From Actinobacteria bacterium casp-actino5 (GTDB lineage Bacteria > Actinomycetota > Acidimicrobiia > Acidimicrobiales > Ilumatobacteraceae): a stretch of DNA of 41,294 bases. Shown here in pieces: positions 22,255 to 31,246 of this stretch. A program made the translations under genes and the position numbers. The notes beneath the pieces are model-generated. The model did not search any database. It was given only the letters and a program-made list of their open reading frames with translations, and had not been told where the DNA came from. The stretch spans positions 158,922-200,215 of the forward strand of contig LFFE01000011.1 in the NCBI GenBank assembly GCA_001510385.1, read 5' to 3'. How positions within the stretch are numbered: the stretch's first letter is position 1; each line of letters starts with the position of its first letter.

Positions 22255-23625
22255 TTAGTTCACCGCGTCAATCGATACCCAGTTGCCATGAAATCCGTTG
22301 GGTACTCGAGCCGGTATGTGCACCACCGCAACAGGGTCGTTGGCAACCTGCGCGGCGTCGAATACACAGAGATCAGACAAGTTGGTTGATCGGTTGTGGC
22401 GTAACGCCATCACGTAGCCGTCATCTTCAGCGGTTGAGTTCTCACGTGGGATGAAAACCGGCTCGCCGTACCCCATTTCATCATTGTCGGTGCGACGGGT
22501 GACAGAGCCAGACTGCATGTCAATACGACAGAGCGTGTCTTGAGCAATACCTGAGCCGAGCCCGGCGGAGTAGCCGTAGCGATAGGGGCGGCCCACAAGG
22601 TCCTCTCGCACTCGTGGAAACTCTTGCGGGTAGTCATCGAGAGTTTGCTGAGTTGCGGTCCCCGATCTCACGTCGAATTCCCAACGGTCGAGGCGAGGTG
22701 CGCCCTCGTTTGGCCCTCGGCGCTCACGGTCGAACATCTTCGGGTGTCGAACAGCATCGAGCACGACCCGAACATTTCCGTCGGCATCAACCTTGTCATA
22801 GGCATTCATCGGATGGAAGATGTAGCAGGGGTCGATCGAGAACCACTTGATGTCGTCAGACGCAGACGGGCCGTCGTCTCGTGGCACCAGCCCAACACGA
22901 GCGTCGTATTCAGCAAACCATCGATAGGGGAGCGGAGCACCGCTCACTGCAGCGTCGAGGTCGAAGAGCACCGGTAGGTCAAACACGAGCGCGTAGCGCT
23001 CGGTAATGGCAATGTCGTGAATCATCGGACCACTAGGAAGCTCAATATCCCGAGCGAGACGTACCTTGCCGTCGGTGCCGACCACCAGATACTGCACCCG
23101 ATTTCCCCAACCCCACCAGTAGGTCATCACGTGTAGCTCACCCGACAGAGGGTCACGCTTGGGGTGAGCAGAGAATGCATAGGGGAGAGTGCCGTTGAGG
23201 TTCGAGATAGCGAGAGTGTTGAGTTCGTGGTCCATCTCAACGGGTGGAGCCCCAGCTTCCACGCACGCGAGTAGTTGACCAGCGTGAGCAACAATGTTCG
23301 TGTTCGCAGAAAAACTCATGTGGTCATCCGGCCATGGGTTCGGTGGAGCGTTTTCTCCGAGCACCTTGGCAACGTTGGTACTACGAACCCAACGATTGCG
23401 GTACCACTGCGCCTTGCCGTTGGCAAGACGAAGACCATGCACCATGCCGGTGCCAGTAAACCAGTGGTACTTCTCGGGGTCGGGAGGCGTGATTGGGTTG
23501 GGCCCATTTCGCACGTAGACACCCTCAAGTTCTGGGGGGAGTTGCCCCGACACTTTGAGATCAAACTCGGTGAGCTCCCGATCAACTGGCGCCATATTCC
23601 CGCGAAGAAATGGATTCGATGACAT
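22255..23625 (-). CDS. Carotenoid oxygenase (RPE65/CCD family)
   Basis: Non-haem iron oxygenase that cleaves a double bond of carotenoids, apocarotenoids or stilbenes. It has 456 residues, a single seven-bladed beta-propeller. All four iron-binding histidines are visible: FSAHPKRDP (His154), MIHDIAIT (His203), FHPMNAYD (His271) and GFHGNWV (His446). The N-terminal GVYVRNGPNP near residue 36 is typical. The start at 23625 (MSSNPFLRG) is where family similarity begins; the frame stays open for 125 codons upstream across the divergent acyltransferase gene. No carotenoid synthesis gene is in the window, so the substrate is unknown. Confidence 0.92.
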   Translation of the reverse strand: MSSNPFLRGNMAPVDRELTEFDLKVSGQLPPELEGVYVRNGPNPITPPDPEKYHWFTGTGMVHGLRLANGKAQWYRNRWVRSTNVAKVLGENAPPNPWPDDHMSFSANTNIVAHAGQLLACVEAGAPPVEMDHELNTLAISNLNGTLPYAFSAHPKRDPLSGELHVMTYWWGWGNRVQYLVVGTDGKVRLARDIELPSGPMIHDIAITERYALVFDLPVLFDLDAAVSGAPLPYRWFAEYDARVGLVPRDDGPSASDDIKWFSIDPCYIFHPMNAYDKVDADGNVRVVLDAVRHPKMFDRERRGPNEGAPRLDRWEFDVRSGTATQQTLDDYPQEFPRVREDLVGRPYRYGYSAGLGSGIAQDTLCRIDMQSGSVTRRTDNDEMGYGEPVFIPRENSTAEDDGYVMALRHNRSTNLSDLCVFDAAQVANDPVAVVHIPARVPNGFHGNWVSIDAVN

Positions 23626-23669
23626 CTTCAGAGTCTGACCGTTGGCTGAAGGACGGTCAACTTCGGAGT

Positions 23670-23675
23670 TACCGT
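23670..23675 (+). promoter_or_regulatory. Predicted -10 (TACCGT) of the acyltransferase gene
   Basis: TACCGT lies 6 nt upstream of the ATG at 23682. It supports that start over the ATG at 23610 and a leaderless transcript. Confidence 0.4.
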
Positions 23676-23681
23676 GGGTGT

Positions 23682-25213
23682 ATGTCCACAACTGAGCGTC
23701 AACATCACTTAGATGCCGTTCGTGCATTTGCGATGTTGCTCGGCATCGTGCTTCATGCATCTCTTTCATATTTCGAGAGTGGATGGGCAGTGAATGATGG
23801 GGTTGACTCAGAGTTTTTCGCGGTGTTGCTGATCGCAATTCATGGATTTCGAATGCCGCTGTTTTCCTGTTGAGTGGGTATTTCACTGCGCTCCTCGTGG
23901 AACGCCGGGGCAATGCACAAACTGCTGAGAATCGGCTGCTTCGCATCACCATCCCACTGGTAATCGGTGCGGTCACGATCGTTCCCCTCACCACGCTCAC
24001 AGGGTCATGGGCGTCGAGTAGTGATGGTGATGAGATCAGTGCCGGTGAGGTTGAACGACCGAGCGTATGGCCCGGTGTGGTTTATGGCGATGTGAACGCC
24101 GTTAGTGCCGCACTTGTCGATGGAGCTGATCCAGATGAGGTGGGCTCAGACGGAAGCCTTCCGGCGTATTTCGCGGTGTTGGTGGGCGACTTGGATGTAG
24201 TAGTAACCCTTCATGAAGCGGGAGCAGACCTCAGTACGCCGAATATTGATGGCGCTATGCCGCTGTCACTTGCTGTGTGGGCAGGTCATAGCGACATATC
24301 GGAATTCATTTTCTTGACAGCTGGCTCAGAAGGAGTCGACGACATTCCGCTTGAAAGCGGGAAACGTAATTGGGAAAAAATCTCATGGTTTGGCGACGGG
24401 AAGAGAGATTCGAAGGCCATTGTTGAGGCGGTTCGTCAAGCGGTTCCGAACCCATCTGCGCCCAGCACCATCAATCGTTCACTTGAGCCTTGGGACACCG
24501 GATTACACCACCTGTGGTTTCTTTGGCATTTGACGCTGATCGCCGGAGGCTACTTGTTACTCACCCAACTCCGGGGAGCACGGACGTGGCGACCGCTTCC
24601 TGTGTGGGTAGTGGTACCAAGTGCTCTCATTTCGACGGCGTGGCTACAAATGTCGATGTGGTCGTTTGGCCCTGATACCAGCACGTCGCTGATTCCCTCA
24701 GGACGTGTAGTTGCGTACTACGCAGTGTTCTTCGCTGTGGGTGTGGCGTCGCACTCGGTCAGGGCCAACGGTAAAAATTGGATGTCGCAACTCTCCACGG
24801 CATGGATAGCCCATGTCGCTCTGACAGCGGCATTAGGTGGTGTGTTATGGGCTGCTCTTGATGCCACCTATGAAGATGCCCCGAATGAGACATGGGCGGG
24901 AGTGCTACAGACCGTCTACACCTGGCTGATGATTGTTGGTGTTATCAGCCTCGCGTCTCTCTTGCTCAACACATCTCGCCGATGGATTCGATTCGTTTCC
25001 GATTCGTCGTATTGGTTGTATCTCGCTCATCTCCCGCTCGTGCTCATCGGGCAGCGGTGGCTTCAAGACGTCGACTGGCCGATAGGGCTTGAGTTTCTCC
25101 TCCTCGTGTCGACGCTCACAGTGGTACTGCTCATCTCGTACCGCTGGCTGATTCGGCCAACGCCGATCGGATGGCTGTTAAATGGCCGTCCCAAAGAACA
25201 TCGGGCTCTGTAG
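23682..25213 (+). pseudogene. Acyltransferase-3 (MdoC-like) with ankyrin-like insert, split by an apparent frameshift
   Basis: Membrane acyltransferase related to MdoC/OpgC, which adds acyl groups to cell-surface glycans. The first 64 codons (ATG 23682) carry the family start HLDAVRAFAMLLGIVLH and RMPLF, then hit TGA at 23871-23873. The rest continues one frame over from 23870 (LLSGYFTALLVERR) to 25213 with HHLWFLWHL and about eight membrane segments. Reading one extra T in GTTTTCC (23861-23867), or a -1 slip on TTT, gives MPLFFLLSGYF, the family consensus. Between the early membrane helices and HHLWFLW lies an unusual ~84-residue stretch (24068-24319) resembling two to three ankyrin repeats (DGADPDEVGSDGSLPAYFAV, EAGADLSTPNIDGAMPLSLA, then AGHSDISEFI). 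The second frame keeps its full coding capacity, so the break is recent, a sequencing error, or frameshifting. Confidence 0.75.
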
Positions 25214-25271
25214 GTACTCTCAGATTCAATTTGACAGCGTTTGGGCGCTTTTGCTGTCGACCGCCGTTTTG

Positions 25272-26153
25272 TCACGTTGTGCGAGGAGTTCGAATTGCAG
25301 GCATCCAACGTTGCCCAGCGGTGTCGTTGACACGTTGGAGAATCGCTGATTCGTGCACTTCTATCGCTTCGCAAAAGCGACGTGTGGAATCTTCCCCAAC
25401 TGCTATCCACGCAGGTGAAGTGAGTTCATTTGTCTGTTGTTCAATCGCATGGCGGGCTGCCCGCCCCTCATCGGTAAGGCGCTGGTTAACCGCCCAACCT
25501 TTACTTGCCAGTCGTTCCCAGCCGTGGGCGATTGCGACGTCATCCCAGCCGCGACTGCGAGCAATCCATTCCTCACCGCCGTACTCATCGCTATCCACCA
25601 TTACTGAATGAAGGAGCCCAACCTCGACAGCATCGAGATCGTGGGCCGCACAGATCGACCAGTGAACATCACCCCGTAACTCGCGTAAACAATTTGCCGC
25701 CCGCCATGCGGAGAGCGCAGGATCAGATGGCCGAGGCTCGGCTCGGTGTGCTGCAAAGAGAGGTCTGAACTCGCCGCCGACTGCATCGACACCTCGCCAA
25801 AGGTCGTTGGCGAGTGGCGCAAGTTCATTCGTAAGACCCGGAGCGACATCATCAAGACCAGCAGCGACTGATTCGTTCAGTACACGCATGGTGTCTTTCG
25901 AAGTCGTCGATGACCGGATGAGGTTAAGTACCGCCGCAATTACATCAGGATGAATTGAGTACGTCGTTGAAGCCACGGCAGCAGGACTCATGCCGCCAAG
26001 GGGAGCCACTCGCCACGCGATGAGCCACCCCGCACCATTTGGAACTCCGAGTTCACCAAAACGGGCGATTGCGGCAGGATCCCACATCAACCACGCAACG
26101 AGATGATGCCCTGCTCGACCGGCGCGTGCGGTGAGGCACCGCCAATCGGTCAT
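25272..26153 (-). CDS. SCO6745-family protein
   Basis: A 293-residue protein of the actinobacterial SCO6745 (SalK-like) group: an all-helical N-terminal half with WDPAAIARFGELGVP near residue 25 and SWRAANCLRELRGD...WSICAAHDLDAVE near 165, and a C-terminal winged-helix-like stretch with GWAVNQRLTDEGRAARHAIE near 240. The function of the group is not established. I chose the ATG at 26153, which overlaps the stop of the sulfatase fusion as ATGA; the open frame further upstream lies inside that gene. It is the last gene of a three-gene overlapping operon. Confidence 0.75.
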   Translation of the reverse strand: MTDWRCLTARAGRAGHHLVAWLMWDPAAIARFGELGVPNGAGWLIAWRVAPLGGMSPAAVASTTYSIHPDVIAAVLNLIRSSTTSKDTMRVLNESVAAGLDDVAPGLTNELAPLANDLWRGVDAVGGEFRPLFAAHRAEPRPSDPALSAWRAANCLRELRGDVHWSICAAHDLDAVEVGLLHSVMVDSDEYGGEEWIARSRGWDDVAIAHGWERLASKGWAVNQRLTDEGRAARHAIEQQTNELTSPAWIAVGEDSTRRFCEAIEVHESAILQRVNDTAGQRWMPAIRTPRTT

Positions 26154-28801
26154 TTGATCGCTTCGAGCATGAGACGGGCAACCATTGGCGCGGCATTCTG
26201 GTTTTGGCCGGTCACGAGGTTTCCGTCGACAACCCAATGATTTGCAAGCACATCCCGTCGGCGGTGCGAACTTTCGAATTCGGCACCTGCTGAGCGCAAT
26301 TCACGTTCAGGATGTTGCGGCGTTGAGGTGATACCGAGTTCGCGCACTTGCTTGTCGGTCACCGCCGTCATCCGACGGCCAGCAACGAGAGGCGAACCAT
26401 CAGCGTTCTTAGCCTGCAGGAACCCAAGCGGGCCGTGACAGACGCCACCGAGAACAGCTCCGTGCGCGTTGGCTTGTGAGATTTGTTCTCCGACCACCGC
26501 TGACGTGCCGAGATCAAATGCTGCTCCCCACCCTCCGGCGAGGTACACGATGTCAAACTGCGACATGTCGAGGTCGCCAAGTGCGGCTGAAGAGGCGAGC
26601 CTCATCTTCAGCCCAGGATCGCCAAGCATTCGGTCATCGGCCGCAGTGCGAACTGCAGGTTTTAACGACATTGGATCAACCGGAATTTCTCCGCCTCGAG
26701 GACTTGCGACAGTTACGTCCATGCCTGCATCAACAAACTCGTAATAGGGCACGGTCAATTCGCTTGCGAAGACTCCCGTTGGGCGTCCAATTCCGAGTGT
26801 TCCGTGATTTGTTGCAATGACGAGGGCGCACCGACCTGTGAGGTCAAACGATTGAGATGGTTCATGATCACGATGAAGTCCGGCTCGCTGTAGAGCGCGG
26901 CGAGCAAGTCGCGCCGGTGGAGGAACCGACGATCGAGGTCCTGATCGACGATCGGCGACCTGTTTCTTCACCCGTTGTGGAAGTTGTGTTTTGATCGCTT
27001 CCTGAATGATGGGTCGGGGAGGCAGCAGGGGTACTTTGTCAATCGAGGTGATGTTGCTCGTTGCGTACGGCCAAGGCACGTTGCGTTGAGGTAAGCAGCG
27101 CTCGCGTTCGGCTGCGAGCCTCTGTTGCATCAATTTGAAAACTGCTATCGCCGCGTCATCCTGCCAGCGGTTCACCATCTCAACTGGGTCAGCATCAAGG
27201 TCATACAGCTCCCAGTCTTCAGGAATCACCGTCGTGCGGTACCTGGGTCCACCCATTCCGTCGCTTGCTAGCTGACGAACGTGAGGCTCGGTCCAGGCGG
27301 CCGGATCATCGAAGGTGCGAACAAGCTTCCAGAGATGTCCGCCTCCACCTACGGCGTCGTTGTCATCAACACGACCAACGATGCCTTCGAAGTTTGTTGC
27401 AACATGGGCTGGAACATTGATGCGAAGGGGTCCGGGGGCATCATTTACACGTCCTTGGCCCCGAGCGATACCGCTGGCCCCGGTGTCGCCTTCAGGCATG
27501 TTGTCCCGGGTCATGATGTAGACCGACCTGTTCACATCGTCGGTTGCGCCGTCGACAAATGTCATGAGATTTCTACCGGGCAGCGGATGAACCTCGCTGA
27601 ACGACGATCGCAGTTCGTCGGCCGTCGAATGTTCATCGATTCCAGCGGCCGCAAGCAGGGTTGGAACAAGATCCACATGTGAGGTCGGCGACGAAACTGA
27701 ACGCTGAGATGTTGGCTGGCCACCAAGACGAGCAATGGAGAACGGTACGCGGGTTGATTCGTCATACAGCTGGAACCACTTTTGGTGGAGCCCGCCGTGT
27801 GACCCAAGCAGTTCACCATGATCGGAGGTGCGGACAATGACTGTGTCGGTCGTTGCGTTACCGGTGATCGCTTTCCGCACGCGGTCAATTGGCTCATCGA
27901 CCATCGCATGAAGTTGGTAGTACAGGTTTCGGTATTGCTGAAGGTTCTTTTGATATACGGGAGCAACCGCGCTGTACGGGCCGTAGCACGAAGGGTAGGC
28001 AGCTCGATATGCGATATGGGCTGCGGGTTTGTGCCGCAAGTCTTCAAAATCTGACGGCGACATCGGTACGTCGGGTATCTCAACTCCATCGAGTTCGTTG
28101 GGTATTCCGCGGCGCGCCCAAAGAGGAAATAGCACGATGTCATGAGGATTGACAAAACTCGCTACAAGTAAGAATGGGCGAAGCGCGTCAGCCTCACCAC
28201 GACGCCGACGTTCATAGCGATCTTCAAGCCACGCAATCACTCTGTTGGCGATGAGCGGGTCGCGAGCAAGCCCTGAATTCGCAAATAGGCCGCCGTGCGG
28301 CTCGGGGCCGACCCATCCAGAGAACCCGAATCGGTCAAGCGGATCTGCCTTCAGATACCGGTGGACATTGTCGTGCAGTATTTCTCCACTCGTAGTGTTC
28401 GTCGGAAGTGGCTCCCCGTCATCGCCGTGCAGATCTGCATGTGTGATATGCCACTTACCGTCGTAATGCGTGTCGTATCCGGCTGCTCGAAACCAGTGGC
28501 CAAGCGTCGGAACCTCTCCCTCTCGAAGCCATCGCATGCGGGAGTCATCAGCCATTTTCCCAAGTCCGTCAGTTTGAGTGACACCATGAACATCTGGATA
28601 CTGCCCGGTGAACAACGTCGGTCGGCTCGGTACACATGCAAGCGACCCGGTGTAGTGCCGTTGAAATGAGATGGCATGGTCAGCAAACCAACGTGCGCCA
28701 TCGAGGGTTGAGCGCCACGCGGTGAGTGCGTCAGATTCATATGATGGGGCGGATCGTTCCTCATCGGTCATGATGATGATGACATCAGGCTGGTTTGTCA
28801 T
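26150..28801 (-). CDS. Sulfatase fused to a DJ-1/PfpI domain
   Basis: One uninterrupted 883-residue frame with two domains. Residues 1 to about 600 are an arylsulfatase-type domain: the formylglycine motif CVPSR (Cys56 to Arg60), early metal site TDEER (12-16), DGKWH near 125 and SDHGELLGSHG near 350. It should hydrolyse sulfate esters, after Cys56 is oxidised to formylglycine. A basic linker follows (about 605-650), then a C-terminal DJ-1/PfpI domain (about 655-883) with CALVIATN, YLAGGWGAAFD, and the nucleophile elbow GGVCHGPLG (Cys788). That domain resembles Hsp31/glyoxalase III-like members. No signal peptide is visible, so the enzyme is probably cytosolic. Both neighbours overlap it by 4 bp. 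I know of no common protein with this pairing. Confidence 0.88.
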   Translation of the reverse strand: MTNQPDVIIIMTDEERSAPSYESDALTAWRSTLDGARWFADHAISFQRHYTGSLACVPSRPTLFTGQYPDVHGVTQTDGLGKMADDSRMRWLREGEVPTLGHWFRAAGYDTHYDGKWHITHADLHGDDGEPLPTNTTSGEILHDNVHRYLKADPLDRFGFSGWVGPEPHGGLFANSGLARDPLIANRVIAWLEDRYERRRRGEADALRPFLLVASFVNPHDIVLFPLWARRGIPNELDGVEIPDVPMSPSDFEDLRHKPAAHIAYRAAYPSCYGPYSAVAPVYQKNLQQYRNLYYQLHAMVDEPIDRVRKAITGNATTDTVIVRTSDHGELLGSHGGLHQKWFQLYDESTRVPFSIARLGGQPTSQRSVSSPTSHVDLVPTLLAAAGIDEHSTADELRSSFSEVHPLPGRNLMTFVDGATDDVNRSVYIMTRDNMPEGDTGASGIARGQGRVNDAPGPLRINVPAHVATNFEGIVGRVDDNDAVGGGGHLWKLVRTFDDPAAWTEPHVRQLASDGMGGPRYRTTVIPEDWELYDLDADPVEMVNRWQDDAAIAVFKLMQQRLAAERERCLPQRNVPWPYATSNITSIDKVPLLPPRPIIQEAIKTQLPQRVKKQVADRRSGPRSSVPPPARLARRALQRAGLHRDHEPSQSFDLTGRCALVIATNHGTLGIGRPTGVFASELTVPYYEFVDAGMDVTVASPRGGEIPVDPMSLKPAVRTAADDRMLGDPGLKMRLASSAALGDLDMSQFDIVYLAGGWGAAFDLGTSAVVGEQISQANAHGAVLGGVCHGPLGFLQAKNADGSPLVAGRRMTAVTDKQVRELGITSTPQHPERELRSAGAEFESSHRRRDVLANHWVVDGNLVTGQNQNAAPMVARLMLEAIK

Positions 28802-29253
28802 TGCCGCACCTCGTTCTTACGTCGGGCCGCCTCATGTCGAAGTCCGGTTGTCATGAACGTTGCGGCGATCGACATTCGTTCGAGCGCTTTTGAGGCAGCA
28901 AGACGTTGAATTGGATTCCACGCAGATGGGATCTCCGTCGTCAACTTCACCAGGGTGCCATTTGCTTGGGGCTGCATCGTCCACGTATTGGTCGCCGTTC
29001 CGACGATTGGTGGCATTCCTTCAATCGTGTACGCAACTGCGGCGTTCGGTTCCCAGACCGTGACTGTTTCAACCAGCGCTTGTTGCGCAATTTGCACCCG
29101 GCGACACGCTCCGATCCCTGAGGTTTGACCGTTGAGCGAGCACGAGTGCTGGATCATCGGGACCCATGTCGAGATGGCCGCAAAATCGGCGAGAACTTCC
29201 CAGATTTCTTCTGGAGTTGCATTGATCGTGATTGAGGTGGAATGTTCGGCCAT
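28798..29253 (-). CDS. SRPBCC-family (polyketide cyclase/START-like) protein
   Basis: A 151-residue helix-grip protein: SITINATPEEIWEVLADFAAISTWVPMI at the N-terminus and the amphipathic C-terminal helix after ALERMSIAATF. Such proteins bind hydrophobic ligands or catalyse cyclisation/dehydration; the ligand is unknown. Its stop overlaps the start of the sulfatase fusion (ATGA). It leads the three-gene operon and is divergent from the TauD-type dioxygenase through an 89-bp gap. A TAACAT (29269-29274) is a possible -10 with a short leader. Confidence 0.85.
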   Translation of the reverse strand: MAEHSTSITINATPEEIWEVLADFAAISTWVPMIQHSCSLNGQTSGIGACRRVQIAQQALVETVTVWEPNAAVAYTIEGMPPIVGTATNTWTMQPQANGTLVKLTTEIPSAWNPIQRLAASKALERMSIAATFMTTGLRHEAARRKNEVRQ

Positions 29254-29330
29254 AACGACTCTGAACGAATGTTAGGACGTTTCGAATGGGTCGAAAGCAC
29301 ACAGCACTAATTCATAGTTGAAATGTCGGA

Positions 29331-29336
29331 TAATCT
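29331..29336 (+). promoter_or_regulatory. Predicted -10 (TAATCT, within GATAATCT) of the dioxygenase gene
   Basis: GATAATCT ends 6 nt before the ATG at 29343, so transcription would begin at or next to the start codon. It is the strongest-looking -10 in the window because GATAAT itself is near consensus. Confidence 0.5.
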
Positions 29337-29342
29337 TTCATC

Positions 29343-30206
29343 ATGCGCGTTGATGTCTTGCAACCTCGCGACTACAACCGGATTAAGGTCGGACCCATTT
29401 CGGGTGCCCTCGGCGCCGAAATAACTGGCGTTGACATGCGGGACCTTGACGACGAACTCGTTGCCGAATTGCGACAGGCCTGGATGGACCATCTGGTCAT
29501 TTTCTTTCGCGATCAAGATCTCACTCCCCAGCAACATGTTGAGTACGGACGAGCATTTGGCGAGGTAGAGATACACCCATTCACTGACAACCTTGAGGGT
29601 CAGCCAGAGGTGATCGTTCTCGAGTCATCGCCAGAGAAATTTGTTGCTGCAGAGTCATGGCATTCCGATGTCACATTTCGTGAGTGTCCGCCGATGGGGT
29701 CGGTGCTGCTCGGTCGCGTCATTCCTCCGTATGGAGGCGATACAGCATGGGCAAACATGTATCTCGCGTACGAACGGCTCCCAGATGATCTCAAGGAGCA
29801 AATTGAGGGGCTCAACGCCATTCACTCATACGCGAAGGTGTTCGGCAAACAGGGCAGGGCGCTGCGAGGAACCTCCAATGTTGCTCTTGACTCTGCTGAG
29901 GAACAGTACCCGCCGCAACACCACCCAATTATCCGCACACATCCCGAGACCGGCAAAAAGTCGCTCTTCATTAACCGAAATTTTGTGACCGGTATCGAAG
30001 GGATGACCCAAGATGAGTCGCGTGAGTTGCGCCACCGACTGTATGAGCAGGTGAATCGGCTCGAGATCACCTGCCGTTTCCGTTGGCAGGCGGGAAGTGT
30101 TGCGCAATGGGACAATCGTTGTACGCAGCACTACGCCGTTCCTGACTATGGCGGGTTCCATCGTCGTATGGAACGAGTCACGATGATCGGCGATCGTCCC
30201 CGGTAG
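29343..30206 (+). CDS. TauD/TfdA-family Fe(II)/2-oxoglutarate dioxygenase
   Basis: A 287-residue dioxygenase of the family that includes taurine dioxygenase, alkylsulfatase AtsK and 2,4-D dioxygenase. The iron site is complete: His107-x-Asp109 in SWHSDVTF and the distal histidine in TQHYAVPDY (His263), with a 2-oxoglutarate-binding arginine near 275 (HRRMERVTM). GAEITGVDMRDL near residue 24 is the usual N-terminal signature. The substrate is not fixed by sequence. A sulfatase operon transcribed divergently from the same gap makes a sulfonate or sulfate ester plausible. Confidence 0.9.
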   Translation: MRVDVLQPRDYNRIKVGPISGALGAEITGVDMRDLDDELVAELRQAWMDHLVIFFRDQDLTPQQHVEYGRAFGEVEIHPFTDNLEGQPEVIVLESSPEKFVAAESWHSDVTFRECPPMGSVLLGRVIPPYGGDTAWANMYLAYERLPDDLKEQIEGLNAIHSYAKVFGKQGRALRGTSNVALDSAEEQYPPQHHPIIRTHPETGKKSLFINRNFVTGIEGMTQDESRELRHRLYEQVNRLEITCRFRWQAGSVAQWDNRCTQHYAVPDYGGFHRRMERVTMIGDRPR

Positions 30207-30260
30207 CTGGGTAACGCCTATCCAGTGGTGGTTTCCACCGCCTGTCGATAGAACATTGGT

Positions 30261-31214
30261 GTGGTTACGCCACTCGCACCGCTTGATATACCTGACCCGA
30301 ACGCCGGCCGTCGCCGCCTCTTCATCGTCGCCGGAGTTGTTTCGATTCTCATCATTGGGTTAATCCTTGTTTCGACTCGTGGTGGCACTGATGAATCGGA
30401 CGTCGTTAATTCATCCACTACGACCGAACTTGAAACGACGACATCGACAATCGTTGATGCGGCAACAACTGACTCAGCGTGCACGATTGAAGAGTTTGAA
30501 ATTGCGAAAGGTGATTCGAGCGATTCGGTGCGATGCGCACAGGTAGCGCTCGTTGCTGCGGGTTATACAGCGGTCGAGGTCAATGGAATCTTTGACGAGG
30601 CCACTGACGACGCGACGCGGAAATTCCAAACTGATTTTGAGCTGTATGTCGACGGAATCATTGGCAAGGTCACCGCAACAGAATTAGGCGTTTGGCCGGG
30701 CCTTGAAGCATTCGTTGTCCGTACCCCTGAACCTGCACCCGGGGCGGTCGACTTGTCAGGAATGCCGCTGTCTCAGGTCGCGTCTGCTGGTAGCGATGCT
30801 CCCGAGTTACCTGAAGATGCTGGCCAAGGCACTGGAAAACGGGTGGTGTATCAACGATCATCTCAGCGTGTGTGGGCGATTAATGACGATGAGCAGATTG
30901 TTCGCTCATATCTCGTCTCGGGTAGCCGCTACCGCAACGAAGTGCCCGGTTGGCATACCGTGTACAGCCGCTCAGAAAGTGCACTGGGGTGGGATCTTCA
31001 AGCCGATCTTCCGTTCATGATTCGTTACACCCAGACGGATCGAGGCCACATCGGCTTTCACGCGATTCCCTCATGGCGAGACTCTGGCGAGATGTTGCAG
31101 ACACTTGATGAACTAGGCCAGCGGCTGTCGGGTGGATGTACTCGCCAAGCGCTCCAAGACGCAGAGTTCTTGTGGACGTTCGCTGACGTCGGTACTCGGG
31201 TGCTAGTGCTCTAA
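30261..31214 (+). CDS. L,D-transpeptidase with peptidoglycan-binding domain
   Basis: Cell-wall enzyme that forms 3-3 cross-links or attaches proteins to peptidoglycan. It has 317 residues: one N-terminal membrane anchor (RRLFIVAGVVSILIIGLILV, about 18-37), a Thr/Ser-rich spacer (about 45-70), a peptidoglycan-binding domain (about 75-140, with VNGIFDEATDDATRKFQ), a second linker, and a YkuD catalytic domain (about 193-317). The catalytic block is IGFHAIP near 262 and LSGGCTRQ near 293, where Cys is the nucleophile. SGGCxR replaces the usual SHGCxN/R, a variant seen in some actinobacterial enzymes. The GTG start lacks an obvious ribosome binding site. Confidence 0.88.
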   Translation: MVTPLAPLDIPDPNAGRRRLFIVAGVVSILIIGLILVSTRGGTDESDVVNSSTTTELETTTSTIVDAATTDSACTIEEFEIAKGDSSDSVRCAQVALVAAGYTAVEVNGIFDEATDDATRKFQTDFELYVDGIIGKVTATELGVWPGLEAFVVRTPEPAPGAVDLSGMPLSQVASAGSDAPELPEDAGQGTGKRVVYQRSSQRVWAINDDEQIVRSYLVSGSRYRNEVPGWHTVYSRSESALGWDLQADLPFMIRYTQTDRGHIGFHAIPSWRDSGEMLQTLDELGQRLSGGCTRQALQDAEFLWTFADVGTRVLVL

Positions 31215-31246
31215 CCGTTCACCGGAGAACTACCGGCAACAGTGAC

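Noticed and set aside
23626-24000. 125-codon N-terminal extension of the carotenoid oxygenase
   Set aside because: It overlaps the divergent acyltransferase gene, has no export or family features, and conserved similarity begins at the ATG at 23625.
23610-25213. Two separate, coupled genes instead of one broken acyltransferase
   Set aside because: The first half ends exactly inside the family's conserved MPLFFLLSG block and the second begins within it, so two independent proteins are unlikely.
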